Below, in pieces: positions 45,251-56,682 of a DNA stretch of 64,000 nucleotides. Source of the DNA: Benincasa hispida (Eukaryota; Streptophyta; Magnoliopsida; Cucurbitales; Cucurbitaceae); the NCBI RefSeq assembly GCF_009727055.1, contig NC_052353.1, positions 40,781,729-40,845,728 on the forward strand, written 5' to 3'. Made by a program: the position numbers and the translations under genes. The stretch's first letter is position 1; the number at the start of each line of letters is the position of its first letter. The notes below the pieces were generated by a model. It saw only the letters and a program-made list of their open reading frames with translations, was not told the DNA's origin and did no database searches.

Positions 45251-46411
45251 TAAAATTGTTTAGTTATAAAGCCCACATTGTAAGGAGTTTAATAAGTCAC
45301 ACGTAATCGATATTTTTTTAGTCGTAGGACCCATAGTGGTTTTGAAAACTCCATAGATGAAACATGACTTTTTTAAGTTTGATGATATATTGGACATTTT
45401 TATGGGTGAACTTGGACGTAACGAAATATGAGCCTAAGGCCAACTAATCATTGAACCAATAAGATATAATCCTAACTCGTGTAAGATAAAGAAAAGAAAA
45501 AAAAAAAACCCATCGCATCCTACTCCTAGGAAGAAAATGGAAATTTCAGGTCATTCTTCTTATAAATACATTATTATAACTCCATATGAGGTATCTAAAA
45601 TATGAATCTTAATCTTGAACCAATGACTTCTTCTCCATTCTAGAATTCATACGTAACTGACTTTGGCATCTGAGCTATTTTTCTTTATTTTGCAAATCTT
45701 TTCTTCTCCAAAATACAAATTAATTAATAATTGTTGTCACCTGAAAGTTAAATATGTTTTTTTTATCCGAATTTTGGCATCATCAACGTAAACTAGAAAT
45801 TTTAAAATTTAACCTTTTATAAACGTCAAATATGTCAACGATCACATAAAATTGAATTTTAAAAATGCACAAGACATAAAAATAAAAATTTAGAGAAGTA
45901 TTAGACAAGTTTATGAATGGGGAATTTTATACGAACCTATTATACAAACCTGCAATTTAATACTAAATTTGTTATTTTGTTTTTTTTTTAAAAAAAAAAA
46001 AATCTAAAATTCTTATCCACAACCACAATGCATGTACGGATCTCAAGGCCAGGAAAGGAAAAAGTTGGCAGCAGATCCGCCCACATGCATACAAATCTAT
46101 TTAAAATTTATTTTATACGTTACTCGGATTTTCCACAACCAACCATTTATTATTATTATTATTATTATTATTTAGTTACGTATTATTATATTTCCAATTT
46201 TTTTAGGGAGAAAAATAAGATTGGTTCATATGATCTAACTACATCAATATCTGTTCATGAGCAAGTTTTGTCTTGTGTGTGTGTCTATATATATAATATA
46301 ATATATTAAAGAAATAAATAAAATATTACAATAGTGGAGTTTTTGTTTTTGTTTTTTTTTGAAATAAAAAAGAATTTATTTATAAAACCACAGGGGCTAG
46401 TTTTGAAAAAA
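45251..46411. other. Gene desert, part 4
   Basis: No gene. An (ATT)n run lies at about 46147-46173. The 93-aa ORF at 46028-46309 is low-complexity and crosses this run. Confidence 0.45.
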
Positions 46412-46585
46412 GCCTTCACGAATAGTTAATAGTTCAGCGGAAGGAGGTTCGTAGTCAAGATTCAGATGCCTTGTCGAAGCTTCAATAATTCTGCCTTATG
46501 AATCCCTAATTATAGCACCAATGCCCGTTGAAGAAGAATTAAACGTCCAAGCTACATCGACATCGAGTTTGAAATAACTAGAGGG
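46412..46585 (-). pseudogene. RNase H (RVT_3-type) fragment, probably LINE-derived
   Basis: Minus-strand reading from 46585 gives FKLDVDVAWT, GIGAIIRDS, a stop, GRIIEAS, then PPSAELLTIREG. This is the N-terminal half of the RNase H domain that plant LINEs and related host genes carry, including the first catalytic Asp (DVD) and the Glu in SAEL. One in-frame TAA replaces the usual Asn-like position after RDS. A poly(T) run and AT-rich DNA follow. No other part of the ORF is present. Confidence 0.8.
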
Positions 46586-47994
46586 GGAAAAGATCGATTG
46601 CGTTGATGAACTCGTTGAATTATTGAGGTAACTTTACTGTTAATTTTATTATGTGATTGAGAATCTATGAAGCACATATACAGATACTATATATATTTCT
46701 AAAAAACGAGGATATTGATACGTCGTTGAAGATGCATTTTCTTTTTCTTTAAAAAAATCTAGGATGTAGATAAATTTAGTTTACAAGTTAATAACAATAA
46801 CATAAAAGAGAATACAAACATTGAAATACAATTAAAAAAAAAAACATCTAAGATGTTGAAATACAATAGTTAATCAAATGCAATAGAAAAGTGACTCGTA
46901 TTGCAAAGAAGAAGATTAGAAGGAGAAGTATGAAGATAAACGAAGAACTTCTTCATTAAATTGTTGAAGATATCCAAATGGTTTATATTTTATGGTGGAC
47001 TTTATGAGGAATCATATGTGAAAATGGAGATTAGATGATTATAGTATAGGGTTCGATCAATTATTTATTTTTTTTCCTTTTAGTTTTTGGACTCGAGTAG
47101 TAAGCTTTTTACATATGTTGTCCAGTTTTAGATTAGGAAAAATTAGATAAGTTGCTTGTCTTTTTTCTTAAAAAAAAATACATGTAGAAATAGATACGTC
47201 AAATCGCGTATTGGATATGTATCTGGAAGTACGGTATTCGAAACGTGTCTGATACTGATTCTTTCCCTCACATGAAGTATCAGTACTTCGTAGTTGAGAA
47301 TTGAAGAATTATTCATAATACTTAAGGATCCAAACTTTTCTTGTATCATTATTTAGATCTGGTTTATTCAACCTTAAATTGTTACGATCATTCCATATAA
47401 CCCAACAAGTTAAGTTCTTATAATAGTATTATATATAAGCAAACAGTTTTAACGGGTGAATTATATTAGAATAATATAAAATAATATTAGGATAATTGTT
47501 TTAAATGACGAAATTGTTGAAAATATTTTTAAATATAGTAAAATATCACATCACTAATAAACATTTATTTAAATGGACATATTTTACTGTATTTGAAAAC
47601 ACATCTAATATACTTAATTTTAAATATAATATTTTGATCACAAGGTAGATAGTGATTGAAATAGTTTATTTACGTGGGAAGTCAAATTGAATATATTTTC
47701 ATTGTGGAGTAGTTGATTTACCCTTTCAATATTTGATCTTGATATATCTTTCACATTGATGGTGTTACGAAACTATGTCCTTTCCCTTTGTATGATTGTG
47801 TACGCTTATTTGTATATTTATTTATTTGAGGAAAAATACTTAAATTATATATAGTATATCCTAAGAATAATGCCTACACGTTGAAATTGGCAAAATAATA
47901 ATAATAATAATAATCCAATAAAATGATCCTATGAAGTCTAATTCAATTGGCTTGACATCTATATGATAGTCTATTTCACTAGGTTATACTTGAG
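46586..47994. other. Gene desert, part 5
   Basis: AT-rich, an (AAT)n run near 47893-47913, no gene. Confidence 0.45.
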
Positions 47995-48186
47995 ATTATT
48001 CGATATATTTAATTGATAGATGATTATTCCATAATACATTTTGGGTGTAACCTTCATGACTTTGTCTTTAGTTTCACCCAAAAGACCTTATACCAATAGA
48101 GATAATTGTCCTCCTTTATGTACCCATGATCCTCCCCTAATTATCTAATCAATGTGGGACTTTGGTTGCATTCCCAACATTTGGAT
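47995..48186 (+). repeat. TRIM- or LTR-like fragment, copy 1
   Basis: Contains CTTATACCAATAGAGATAATTG, ACCCATGATCCTCCCC and ATGTGGGACTTTGGTTGCATTCCC. A related sequence at 52368-52583 has the same order (ATACCATTAGTGATAGTTG, CGATCATCATC, CATGGGACTTTGATCGCATTCC). The pattern recalls a widespread plant miniature LTR element; I cannot confirm this. Confidence 0.4.
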
Positions 48187-48457
48187 CATAGGATCTGAAA
48201 ACAGTTTTCAAATTCAAATTACCTTACCAAACACATATTCGTTGAGCTCAATGAGTATGGTAACATAAAACATAATCCAAATTGTCTATCAAATAGACCC
48301 CTAAAAATCTAATTATGCAATTTATGTTCTGTACATGTGCACACAGTACTTTCATAATAAATCCTTGCCCGAAAATAAAAATTCATTATTAATTTATTCA
48401 TTAACTTGGCGATTTAATTGCGAAACTATACGATAAAAATTGCATATTCTCACACCA

Positions 48458-48512
48458 TCCACACACGTGCACATGCACCCACATGTGCACGCGTGTGCAC
48501 TCACACACACTA
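48458..48512. repeat. Alternating purine-pyrimidine (CA/TG/CG) tract
   Basis: CACACGTGCACATGCACCC and CACATGTGCACGCGTGTGCA alternate purine and pyrimidine over about 50 bp, with nested palindromes. It stands out in AT-rich surroundings. Confidence 0.85.
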
Positions 48513-48618
48513 GTTAAACTAACACTAGCTAGACTCAAAACTTAAATCTATGCTTGTTGGGAGAATTATAAATAAGCAAGAAATGAGTAAATATTGAAAA
48601 ACAAGAAACAAAAACCTA

Positions 48619-48700
48619 AATAATTGGTTGGAGTGTTGGTATCTTGCTCTCGGTAAGAAGATTCAAGTCCTATACTTATTGTATTTCTTTATATCAACTA
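48619..48700 (+). mobile_element. tRNA-derived SINE-like fragment, weak
   Basis: TTGGTTGGAGTGTTGGTATC (A-box-like) and AAGATTCAAGTCCTATAC (B-box-like) are spaced about 25 bp apart, followed by a T-rich tail. Highly decayed. Confidence 0.35.
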
Positions 48701-49699
48701 CCGATACAACAAATATATTCTTTAGCATGCATGTCATCTCAAAGATACATCAATCCAATTGAAACGTTGTGTAACTCAAACTATTTTGTATTGAAAGGTT
48801 AAGTTCAAAGTTCCACAACAAAAATCTCTCCATTGATCAATTGTCCCCTTGGTAGAGCAAAGGAGAGAAATGTGAGAAAATGAAGGTTATAGAATATTGA
48901 AATATATGTGTTAGCTAGAGTGTTTATAAAAGAAGTATTTATTGAAAAACTTTAGATTTAAAAATTTAATACAAAACTATAAATTAAATAGAATATTAAA
49001 ATTACTTTCTTATCACTACACTTGTTCATTAATTATTTTCTAGAACAGATTTCACTATGTTCGTAATAGATCAATAACTAGTTTTGATTTACTTAAAAGA
49101 TCAATTTATTATCATTATTCAATACAATTTAGTTCTTACATTTTTTTAAAATTTATTTAAATTCAACTAACTTTAGTGTTAGTATTACTTATCGTATCAT
49201 TAGCTCAATCAATTTACTGTTTGAATGAGATGATGGCAAACTATACAATATCTTCATAAGAAGGATGGTTGGCTTATTGTCAATAGTGAAAGGAATATCA
49301 ATCTCTCTACTTACTTTTTTTCTCTCTTTCAAGGAGCGAGAAGGAAATTAACAACGTTTAAAGAAAAAGTAACATAAAAAATGTCATCAAAATAGAATCG
49401 ACTTTAGAAAGATCAAAATTAATTCGATTCAACAGATTAACCAAATTCAGTGTCAATTAATCCAATTCAATCGATTGACCAACTTCGAAGAAAGCTTTTC
49501 AAATTGTATCCTTTCCCTCATTCACGATGAGTGTTTATTGTAACTGTTGAGGTATTTACCTCGTTTTAGCCCAAGAAAAGAGTAGAACTTTTTAAAAAAG
49601 AAAAAAAAAATTATATTGACATCACATGACAAGACAATCCATTAAAACAAACAACTTTCTTTTTCTTTTAAAGTAAAAGGAGTGGAAGATGATTATTCA
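48701..49699. other. Gene desert, part 6
   Basis: AT-rich with no recognised gene or repeat. Confidence 0.4.
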
Positions 49700-50020
49700 G
49701 GGTGTCTAAGACTATAATAATATCTTCTTGCTATAGTAGATACTATTTTGTATTCTCTAATTAGTTACAGTTAACATTAAATCAAAACCTCATTTACTAC
49801 AGTATTTAGTATTTGCTACAATTTTTACTATTTTACATTTTTCATTTTTTTTTATTCTTTATTACAGTATTTACTATTTTTTCTCAAATTAAAATAGTTT
49901 TCACAGCAAACACATATTATTATTACCCAAACTAAAATAATCTACATCCCAAATACAAACTATTATAATCTAATTATAATAACCTAGAACTATAATAATA
50001 AACTCTTTGCTCCAAACGCC
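49700..50020. mobile_element. MITE family B, copy 2
   Basis: Nearly collinear with copy 1: CTATTTTGTATTCTCTAATTAG, TTACAGTATTTACTATTT, AAACACATATTATTATTACCC, AATAATCTACATCCC, ending GCTCCAAACGCC. Starts GGGTGTCTAAGAC. Confidence 0.8.
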
Positions 50021-50600
50021 TATTATAAGTATAAGTATTTTTAGTCTTATTCTTAATCCACTATCAAATTAAAGTAGAAAAAATATGGGTCTAAATCGTA
50101 TTTTACTTCCTTAAACATTGATTTGTTCTATTTTGGTTCTTAAAAGTCTATTTAAGTCTATGAGCTTCCAATTTTTTTTATCCTAATTAATCCTTGAATT
50201 TTAAAAATATCTAGTTTAGTCCTTAAACTTCTACCAATAACATTTTTGTTGCTATATATTATTTTTTTCATCTTATATATGCTTATTTAATGCTCACCTC
50301 TTTAACCAATGTTGTTGGATATCATGCTTGTAATTAACTATTAGTATACAATATTCAAAGTTACTTCATTGATTCGTTAAAATTTCAAAATAAAAATAAC
50401 GACTAGCTTAACGACTAAACTAGACATTTAAAAATTTTTGAAGCGAAAACATAATAAAACTTAAAAATCAAGTAAACATATTAAAAGATCGAGTCTAAAA
50501 TAAAACAAACTTAAAGTTCACAATCGAAATAGAATTTGAACTAAAAATATATTAGTTTTACATCATTTTTGTTGATTGAATTGTTGTCATAGCTATCACC
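50021..50600. other. Gene desert, part 7
   Basis: Blocks of the AT-rich dispersed repeat with 'ttaaactt..tttagtcc' wording (50080-50530). No gene. Confidence 0.4.
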
Positions 50601-50710
50601 TTTTTTTTTTTTTTTGAAAGATATTGTAATTAAAGTGTGGGGTGGGGGAATTGAACCTCAAACCACGATGTCGATAGTATGAGCACTATACCAATTGAGC
50701 TACGCTCATA
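50601..50710 (-). mobile_element. tRNA-derived SINE, well preserved
   Basis: On the minus strand it begins TGAGCGTAGCTCAATTGGTA (A box TAGCTCAATTGG at 50702-50691). It continues through a tRNA-like body to GAGGTTCAATTCCCCC (B box at 50657-50647), a CACCCCACAC segment, and ends in a 15-base A run at 50615-50601. Promoter boxes, spacing and poly(A) tail fit a Pol III-transcribed SINE. The body does not fold into a full tRNA, so it is not a tRNA gene. Confidence 0.8.
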
Positions 50711-52367
50711 ATTCTCTCTTTCTCTAATAGATTTTATAACTTTCAAATCTAGAATATGAAGGTTTTTTTTTTTTTTCCGTAAAAAATGATTATTCGAACA
50801 TTAAATAAAGAAATACATATTAGTTATCTAATAAAAAAATTAAGTACAACGATTATAGATAAAAGATTAAACCTTCGATCTGTTGAATCGAAACATATAT
50901 CAATATCATCAAGTCAAACTCATATTAGCATTTTATTTTATTGTGCACTTTAAAAAAGCGATGATGTAGTTAAGAATATGCAAACACGCCAACAAACCCA
51001 CTTGGTAAAGTGGAGGAATAATAGAAATTTGGAAGGAAAAAGAAAAAATTAAAAAGTATAATAATAACAAAACCAAAGTCAATTTGAATAATACCTACTT
51101 CACTGGCTGCTTTTTCTTTCTTACACCTACTCTACTACCTTCTTCTTTTGGGTCCCTTAATTTCCAATATATTAGGGTGAAGGTCCCCAAAGGAAGATAA
51201 AGTTTTCAACCATTTTTCCTTTTTAAGATCGTTCGAGCTTTCTTCAAAGTTTACGTTTAGAGTATGATTAGAATTTCACATCGATATGACGAGATAAAAC
51301 TTGAAATTTTTTTAAAAATAACCTTTGAAGTTTTTCACCTTTCACAAATATCATTCTTTCTTGTCAATGTGTTCTCATAATTGCATTTTGGTTAAGATCG
51401 ATATCGAGACCGATGTAAAAATTTAACTTTTTTTTAATAATACGTTCAAATCATCGATTTTGTGAGTTTTTTTAGTTGAATCTCGATTAAGACAGAGAAT
51501 GAGACCAAAAATATAATTTTTGCTATTCTTATTTCCACTCGTGGAGGGTTTAAATGAAACGAGTTGATTTGTAGGGGAAAAACAAAATAATGCAAGTTTG
51601 GTGGGTTCAAATTTATTTCACCCTTAATGGTGCATTGATTTCTATTGCAATTATATGAAAATTTTTTGTTTGGTGTCCAACGCAAGCCAATTAATATTTA
51701 ACGCTTTAATTGAATTTGAGGGCTCTCAACTAAAATGTCAGAAAAATAGCACCTTATTTAATTTATTTTCTTTTATTTCCTTTAATTTTTTTTGACAATT
51801 TATTATATTTATTGAAGACTTTAAAAATTGTTTAGAAATATGTATACAAATACAACTAGTTTGTGAAGACCATTTAATTTCTCCTATTAAAGTTTATTTT
51901 ATCTATGACTTTAGAAAATATTCAATATGATTTTAAGTTTTTAAATTTGTGTCTAATATATCAAACTTTTAATTCTATGTCCAATAATAAAAATTATTTT
52001 AATATAAATTTTTGTTGTGTTCTTGATGTCTGATGTCTAACTCAACGAGACTACCACCTTCGGCGGCCAACTTCATCGATCATCTCCTACGACTAACTCA
52101 TCTGAACGCATACTAAAAAAAAAAACAAAAAAAAAATTGGATTGTGAAAGTGTTTATAAATACAAAATTAATGTTATTAGTTCATGGTGTTTAATAGTCG
52201 TCTTATATAGTAATTTAACATTAATAAAAACGCTCTGAGCATAGAGCCAAATCAAATATAAAGACACTTTTGAGAAAATGTTACTGAACATATTTGTATT
52301 TTTATTTTAAATAACTATTAAAAATATTTAAATGTAAATTACATTTTGAATAACATTTTATCGCCTT
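50711..52367. other. Gene desert, part 8
   Basis: AT-rich. The 79-aa minus-strand ORF at 51446-51685 has no family feature. No gene supported. Confidence 0.4.
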
Positions 52368-52583
52368 TGGCAGAGGTTATGATATCACTTGTTAAGGATC
52401 ACAAATCTCTAGATATCTCAACAATGGTATGACATTGTCCACTTTGAGCATAAAAGCATAATGACTTTACTATTGGTTAGATCTCATACCATTAGTGATA
52501 GTTGTCATCTCTTGTATATTTGCGATCATCATCGTATCTAGCCAACATGGGACTTTGATCGCATTCCTAACACCAACATATAT
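52368..52583 (+). repeat. TRIM- or LTR-like fragment, copy 2
   Basis: Relative of 47995-48186. It also includes ACAATGGTATGACATTGTCC and ACTTTGAGCATAAAAGC, which are typical of the plant element family I have in mind. No flanking duplication identified. Confidence 0.4.
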
Positions 52584-53346
52584 GCATAATAAATCTTAAT
52601 CTTAAGATGCCAGAAAAAGCCCTAAACTCCTTGATGACCTATTTTTTTTTGTGCATATTACACTCATACATTCTACTAATGTGAAAATATATTATGATTT
52701 TGTTATTTGTACGAAACAAGTATTTTGTCTATCTCAAGAACAATGGTTACATGTAAAAAAGTTGTAAAATATATGTGAATTTTTAAGTTGACATCTCATT
52801 TGAGTGCTAAAAATATGGGAAAATATGTGTACAATTGAAGTGTTAAACAAAAAGTTAGGTAAAAAAAAAAAATCCAAAAAATCATTCTTTTTAGATTATA
52901 AAAAGTTGCAATATAGACCTTTGACTTAATAACTCAAATCGACACGTCAAAATATAGATTTTTTAACTTCAGACTAAATAAATCTGCACCGTCCATACAT
53001 ATTGAATTCACAAACTTAGTAACTCAAGACTTCAAAATCAGAGCTTCAAACGGTCCTTTAAGGATTATGAAATGTGCACAATCAAAGGGTTTTTTTAGGG
53101 AAAAAAAATGCAAACAACAAACAATTATAAAGACATCACGGGTATATCCATTTCAACCAAAAGATAAAGCCAACAATGAGAATGAACCTCATTTGCTGCC
53201 CAACAAACTATAGTACAAAATCTAAGTTAGCGTAGCTACAATGCCTTATCTAAATGAGTTATTATATAACTAGGTAAAACTAGAAATACAACGTTAAAAG
53301 TGACATTACCTCAACGTAATTTGCATGCACTCATTCTCTTAAACAT
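52584..53346. other. Gene desert, part 9
   Basis: No gene or clear repeat. Confidence 0.4.
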
Positions 53347-53796
53347 TGTTTGGAGCGTTGAGTTGGTTATTATTATCTACAAGTTATAATAGTTTTTGTT
53401 TGGTGCAAACTATTTTAGTCTAGGTAGAAAATAGTAAACATTATAACAGATAGGGAAAGAGAGAATGAGTAAGAAATATTAAACACGGTAACATAGCTCA
53501 CTTCATGTTTGGAGCTCAATTATAATAGTTGGTGTTTCAACTATTATAACCTACAATTAACTACCGCCTTACTATTTTGAATCCCTCTTTGTGACATAGT
53601 TTACTATTTGTTACCGTGTGTATTATTTCCTATATAGTCATTTTTATAGTGTTTACTATTTTTTATCCAAATTAAAATAGTTTATACTCCAAACACATAT
53701 TATTATAACTTAACTCAAAATAATCTACATCTTAAACATATCGATTATTATATAATGTATAGACTATAATAATTAATTCAATACTTCAAACACTTC
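53347..53796. mobile_element. MITE family B, copy 3 (long, possibly composite)
   Basis: Carries two left-end-like segments (GTTTGGAGCGTTGAGTTGG and GTTTGGAGCTCAATTATAATAG) and one right end (ACTTCAAACACTTCC), with the shared interior CTCCAAACACATATTATTATAAC. One copy may have inserted into another. Confidence 0.65.
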
Positions 53797-54237
53797 CTTA
53801 AAAGAGAAAATTGAATCTCTTATCTTACCATCATAATCATACTAATTACTAAATTAAATAAATAAATCAATAACTAGTCGTTAGTCGGACAAAAGTGAGT
53901 TCCCTACTAAATAAGAAAAACTAGGCAGGGCAGGTGCACAAATTTTTATTATATATAGCCCTTTTTTTTTTTGGAAAAGGATATATATAGCCTTTTGTCT
54001 TCTTTTTTTAAATAATATTTATATTTATTATTTTTTAAAAAATATTTTTTAACAAACTTACATTTATAGATATATATTTTCCTAATACTAATTAAAAAAG
54101 AAAAAAAAAAGAGATTAATATATTGTTTTTTAATTTATAAACAGTTGACTAGACTATGATAATTGATATAATATTTTATTCTATCTAATAGTTATGAAGG
54201 TACATTGTTGATTATTTTAGATAGTGATTAATTGTAA
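53797..54237. other. Gene desert, part 10
   Basis: AT-rich with poly(T) and TATATA runs. No gene. Confidence 0.4.
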
Positions 54238-54325
54238 TTTTAGTTCAATTAGCATAGATGTGTACTAATAACATAGACGTTTGTGATTCAAATCTCTGAC
54301 TCATTGTATATCAAAATAATAATAA
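54238..54325 (+). mobile_element. tRNA-derived SINE
   Basis: TTTTAGTTCAATTAGCATAG (A box), then ACTAATAACATAGACG, then TTGTGATTCAAATCTC (B box), ending in AT-rich AAAATAATAATAAC. Same layout as 50601-50710 on the other strand. Confidence 0.65.
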
Positions 54326-56122
54326 CAAATAACTATAATTAATTAAGTGATTTATCTAACCACCAACAACCAATAGCCAAGAAATCCAAGTTCATAACCA
54401 ACATAAAAAATAATTCTCTCATGCAATATTATAAAACTAATATTATTGTGTTGCTTTTAATATCAATGCATGACAATAAATTCATTCTTGCTAAAGGTTC
54501 TAAATAAATCAATGAGATATTTGGATTGGTCGGAGATTTTTTTTTTTTTTTTAATTTATTTTTTTTAAACTCTTTTGATAAAATGTAGTTAAAATGCACT
54601 CTAAAAATTATTTTAACCGATTGTTAAACATTTCAATTTTTTTTTCAAAAAATGACTTATTTTTAAAATTAAATATTTGAAAAGTTAATTCAAATTGATC
54701 CTAACTAATTTAAGTCTAAAAACCATACTAATTTATGACTACATCAATTCCTTAAATACAACATCTAACCACTCGTGATCACAAAAAATAAACTCTAGAC
54801 TAAATGTGATCTCCATATTTCTAAACTTTAAAATCTCTCGGTTTTTTTAAAAGTCCTTTCAAACTTTCAAAAAAATCAATTTGAAATGAGTTTAGAGAAA
54901 TTTCCTCTCCAAAAAGGCTATCCAAGAAAGCGGATGAAAAAAGTATATAATTAGAAAACCAAGACAAAGTCTGGACGTTGTACCCTAATTGTGTATTAAA
55001 TTAGAAAAATGGTCGTTTCATCGAGACGCTACAGGCAATAAACACATGAGTATGTTTTTTTAGCGTTGAATGGGAGTTAAGGGGTAATTTGTGGCATTAA
55101 ACGAGCATGTATCATCCAATATACGCAACATTGAGATGCTATAATGTCAACATCGAAATGCTATGCTTGTGAGTCTTTTGGCTTGGATGCTAACGATGTT
55201 GAGATGCTTGGGACATGTTTTTTTTTTGTTCGTTTTCCACTTTCTTTTGGCTTTATCACTTCAAATAGTGTTTACTTCAAAGAGCTTTCACTCTATTTCG
55301 TATTTCTTCAATTTAACTTTAATTTGTTCCGAGTATGGATCAAAATCTACAAATAAAATATATATTTTCGTGAAATTTATCTTTTTAACCTCTTAAAAAT
55401 AACACATTTTGTGCGCTATCAATTATTTGAATCCGTTCCAAAATTAGATGGTTAGAGATTAACGAAAATCGTGCATGCATGTCAATTTGGACCAAAATGT
55501 CTTTCTCAAAAAGTCAAAATAGTTGGGAGAATTTATAGGCCTAGGAACCAATAAAGTAACAAAATTTTATTCAATATTTACCACTCTAAGTCACAATTCT
55601 AATTACCACCTTAACTATAATACTAAATTCAATTGTCTAGCGTAACCCTACCAATAACTTCATTTCAAATCAAATTCAACACGAATTGTACATAAATGGA
55701 ATGTTCAACTTTAACCCTATTTGTTAAAAGGGGTTATGTTTTTTTAAATCAAAGTTTATGTCTATTAAATACTTAAATTTTTAATTTTATATGTTACCCA
55801 TTTATTAAAATTTTGAAAATGTTAAATAAATTCATGGAATACTTTTAACTTTATGTTTAATAGGTTCTTAACACATTTAGTGTTTCTTTTAAACTAACAA
55901 ATGTACTATACATAAAAGCGAGTCTTTGTATGTGTTTAATAAATCATTAAACTTTCAATATTATGTCTTCTCAAATTTTAAAAAACGTAAGTTAGATAAA
56001 AGAAAAAAACTTATTAGACCTAAATTGAAAATTCAAAAAAATTGTTAGACATTTTAAGAAGTTCATGAACCTACTAAACACTAAAATCAAAAGTTGATCA
56101 AATAAATAAAAATTTTTTAGAG
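54326..56122. other. Gene desert, part 11
   Basis: ORFs at 55144-55396 are short, hydrophobic and in overlapping frames, with no family match. AT-rich dispersed repeat blocks at 55720-56110. Confidence 0.4.
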
Positions 56123-56352
56123 AGCATTTGGACCCCCAACTTACCTCGGGTAGAGTGGACTATTATATCACACTCAATATTTGAGTATTCGTTTATAATA
56201 GTTGAAGTTCTTAATCATTATCGTCCACACTTAGTTACAATAGGACCATTTAAAAACCCTATTGTCTACCGTGCTTACAATTTTATAACCATTATTTCTC
56301 CACAAACTATCATAAACTATTGATTATAATAACCAATTGTCCAAACAACCCT
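56123..56352. mobile_element. MITE family B, copy 4 (short)
   Basis: Starts GAGAGCATTTGGACCCCC, ends CCAATTGTCCAAACAACCC. Contains ACTATCATAAACTATTGATTATAATAACC. Shorter interior than the other copies. Confidence 0.6.
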
Positions 56353-56372
56353 TTAAAATTTTAGACACTTAC

Positions 56373-56682
56373 GGGATGTTTAGGACAAGAAGTTGGTTAT
56401 TATAGTCGTAGGTTGTTATAGTTGGGTTATAATAGTTTGTATTTTAGGTGTAGATTATTTCAGTTTGAGTTATGATAGCATGTATTTGGGATGTAAATTA
56501 TTTTAGTTTGAGAATGAAATAGTAAACACCGTAGTAAAGAATAAAAAAAGATAAATATAAAATAATAAAATATATAGCAAATGAAGGTTTTGAACTAATG
56601 TTGACTATAACTAATCGAGAATTTTGAAATAATATTTACAAATAATTATTATAATCTTAGGATAGTTCTCGTCCTAAATGTC
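56373..56682. mobile_element. MITE family B, copy 5 (inverted orientation)
   Basis: Starts GGGATGTTTAGGACAAGAAG and ends GTTCTCGTCCTAAATGTC, clearly inverted. The interior is the reverse complement of copies 1 and 2 (GTAGATTATTTCAGTTTGAG, GAATGAAATAGTAAACACCGT). It lies 20 bp from copy 4. Confidence 0.8.

Noticed and set aside
50601..50710. Possible functional tRNA gene
   Set aside because: A and B boxes are present, but the body does not form a complete cloverleaf and a poly(A) tail follows; a SINE explains it better.
51446..51685. 79-aa minus-strand ORF
   Set aside because: AT-rich, low-complexity, no domain or neighbouring exons.
55144..55396. Two overlapping hydrophobic ORFs
   Set aside because: They overlap in different frames, are short, have no homology I recognise, and lack gene context.
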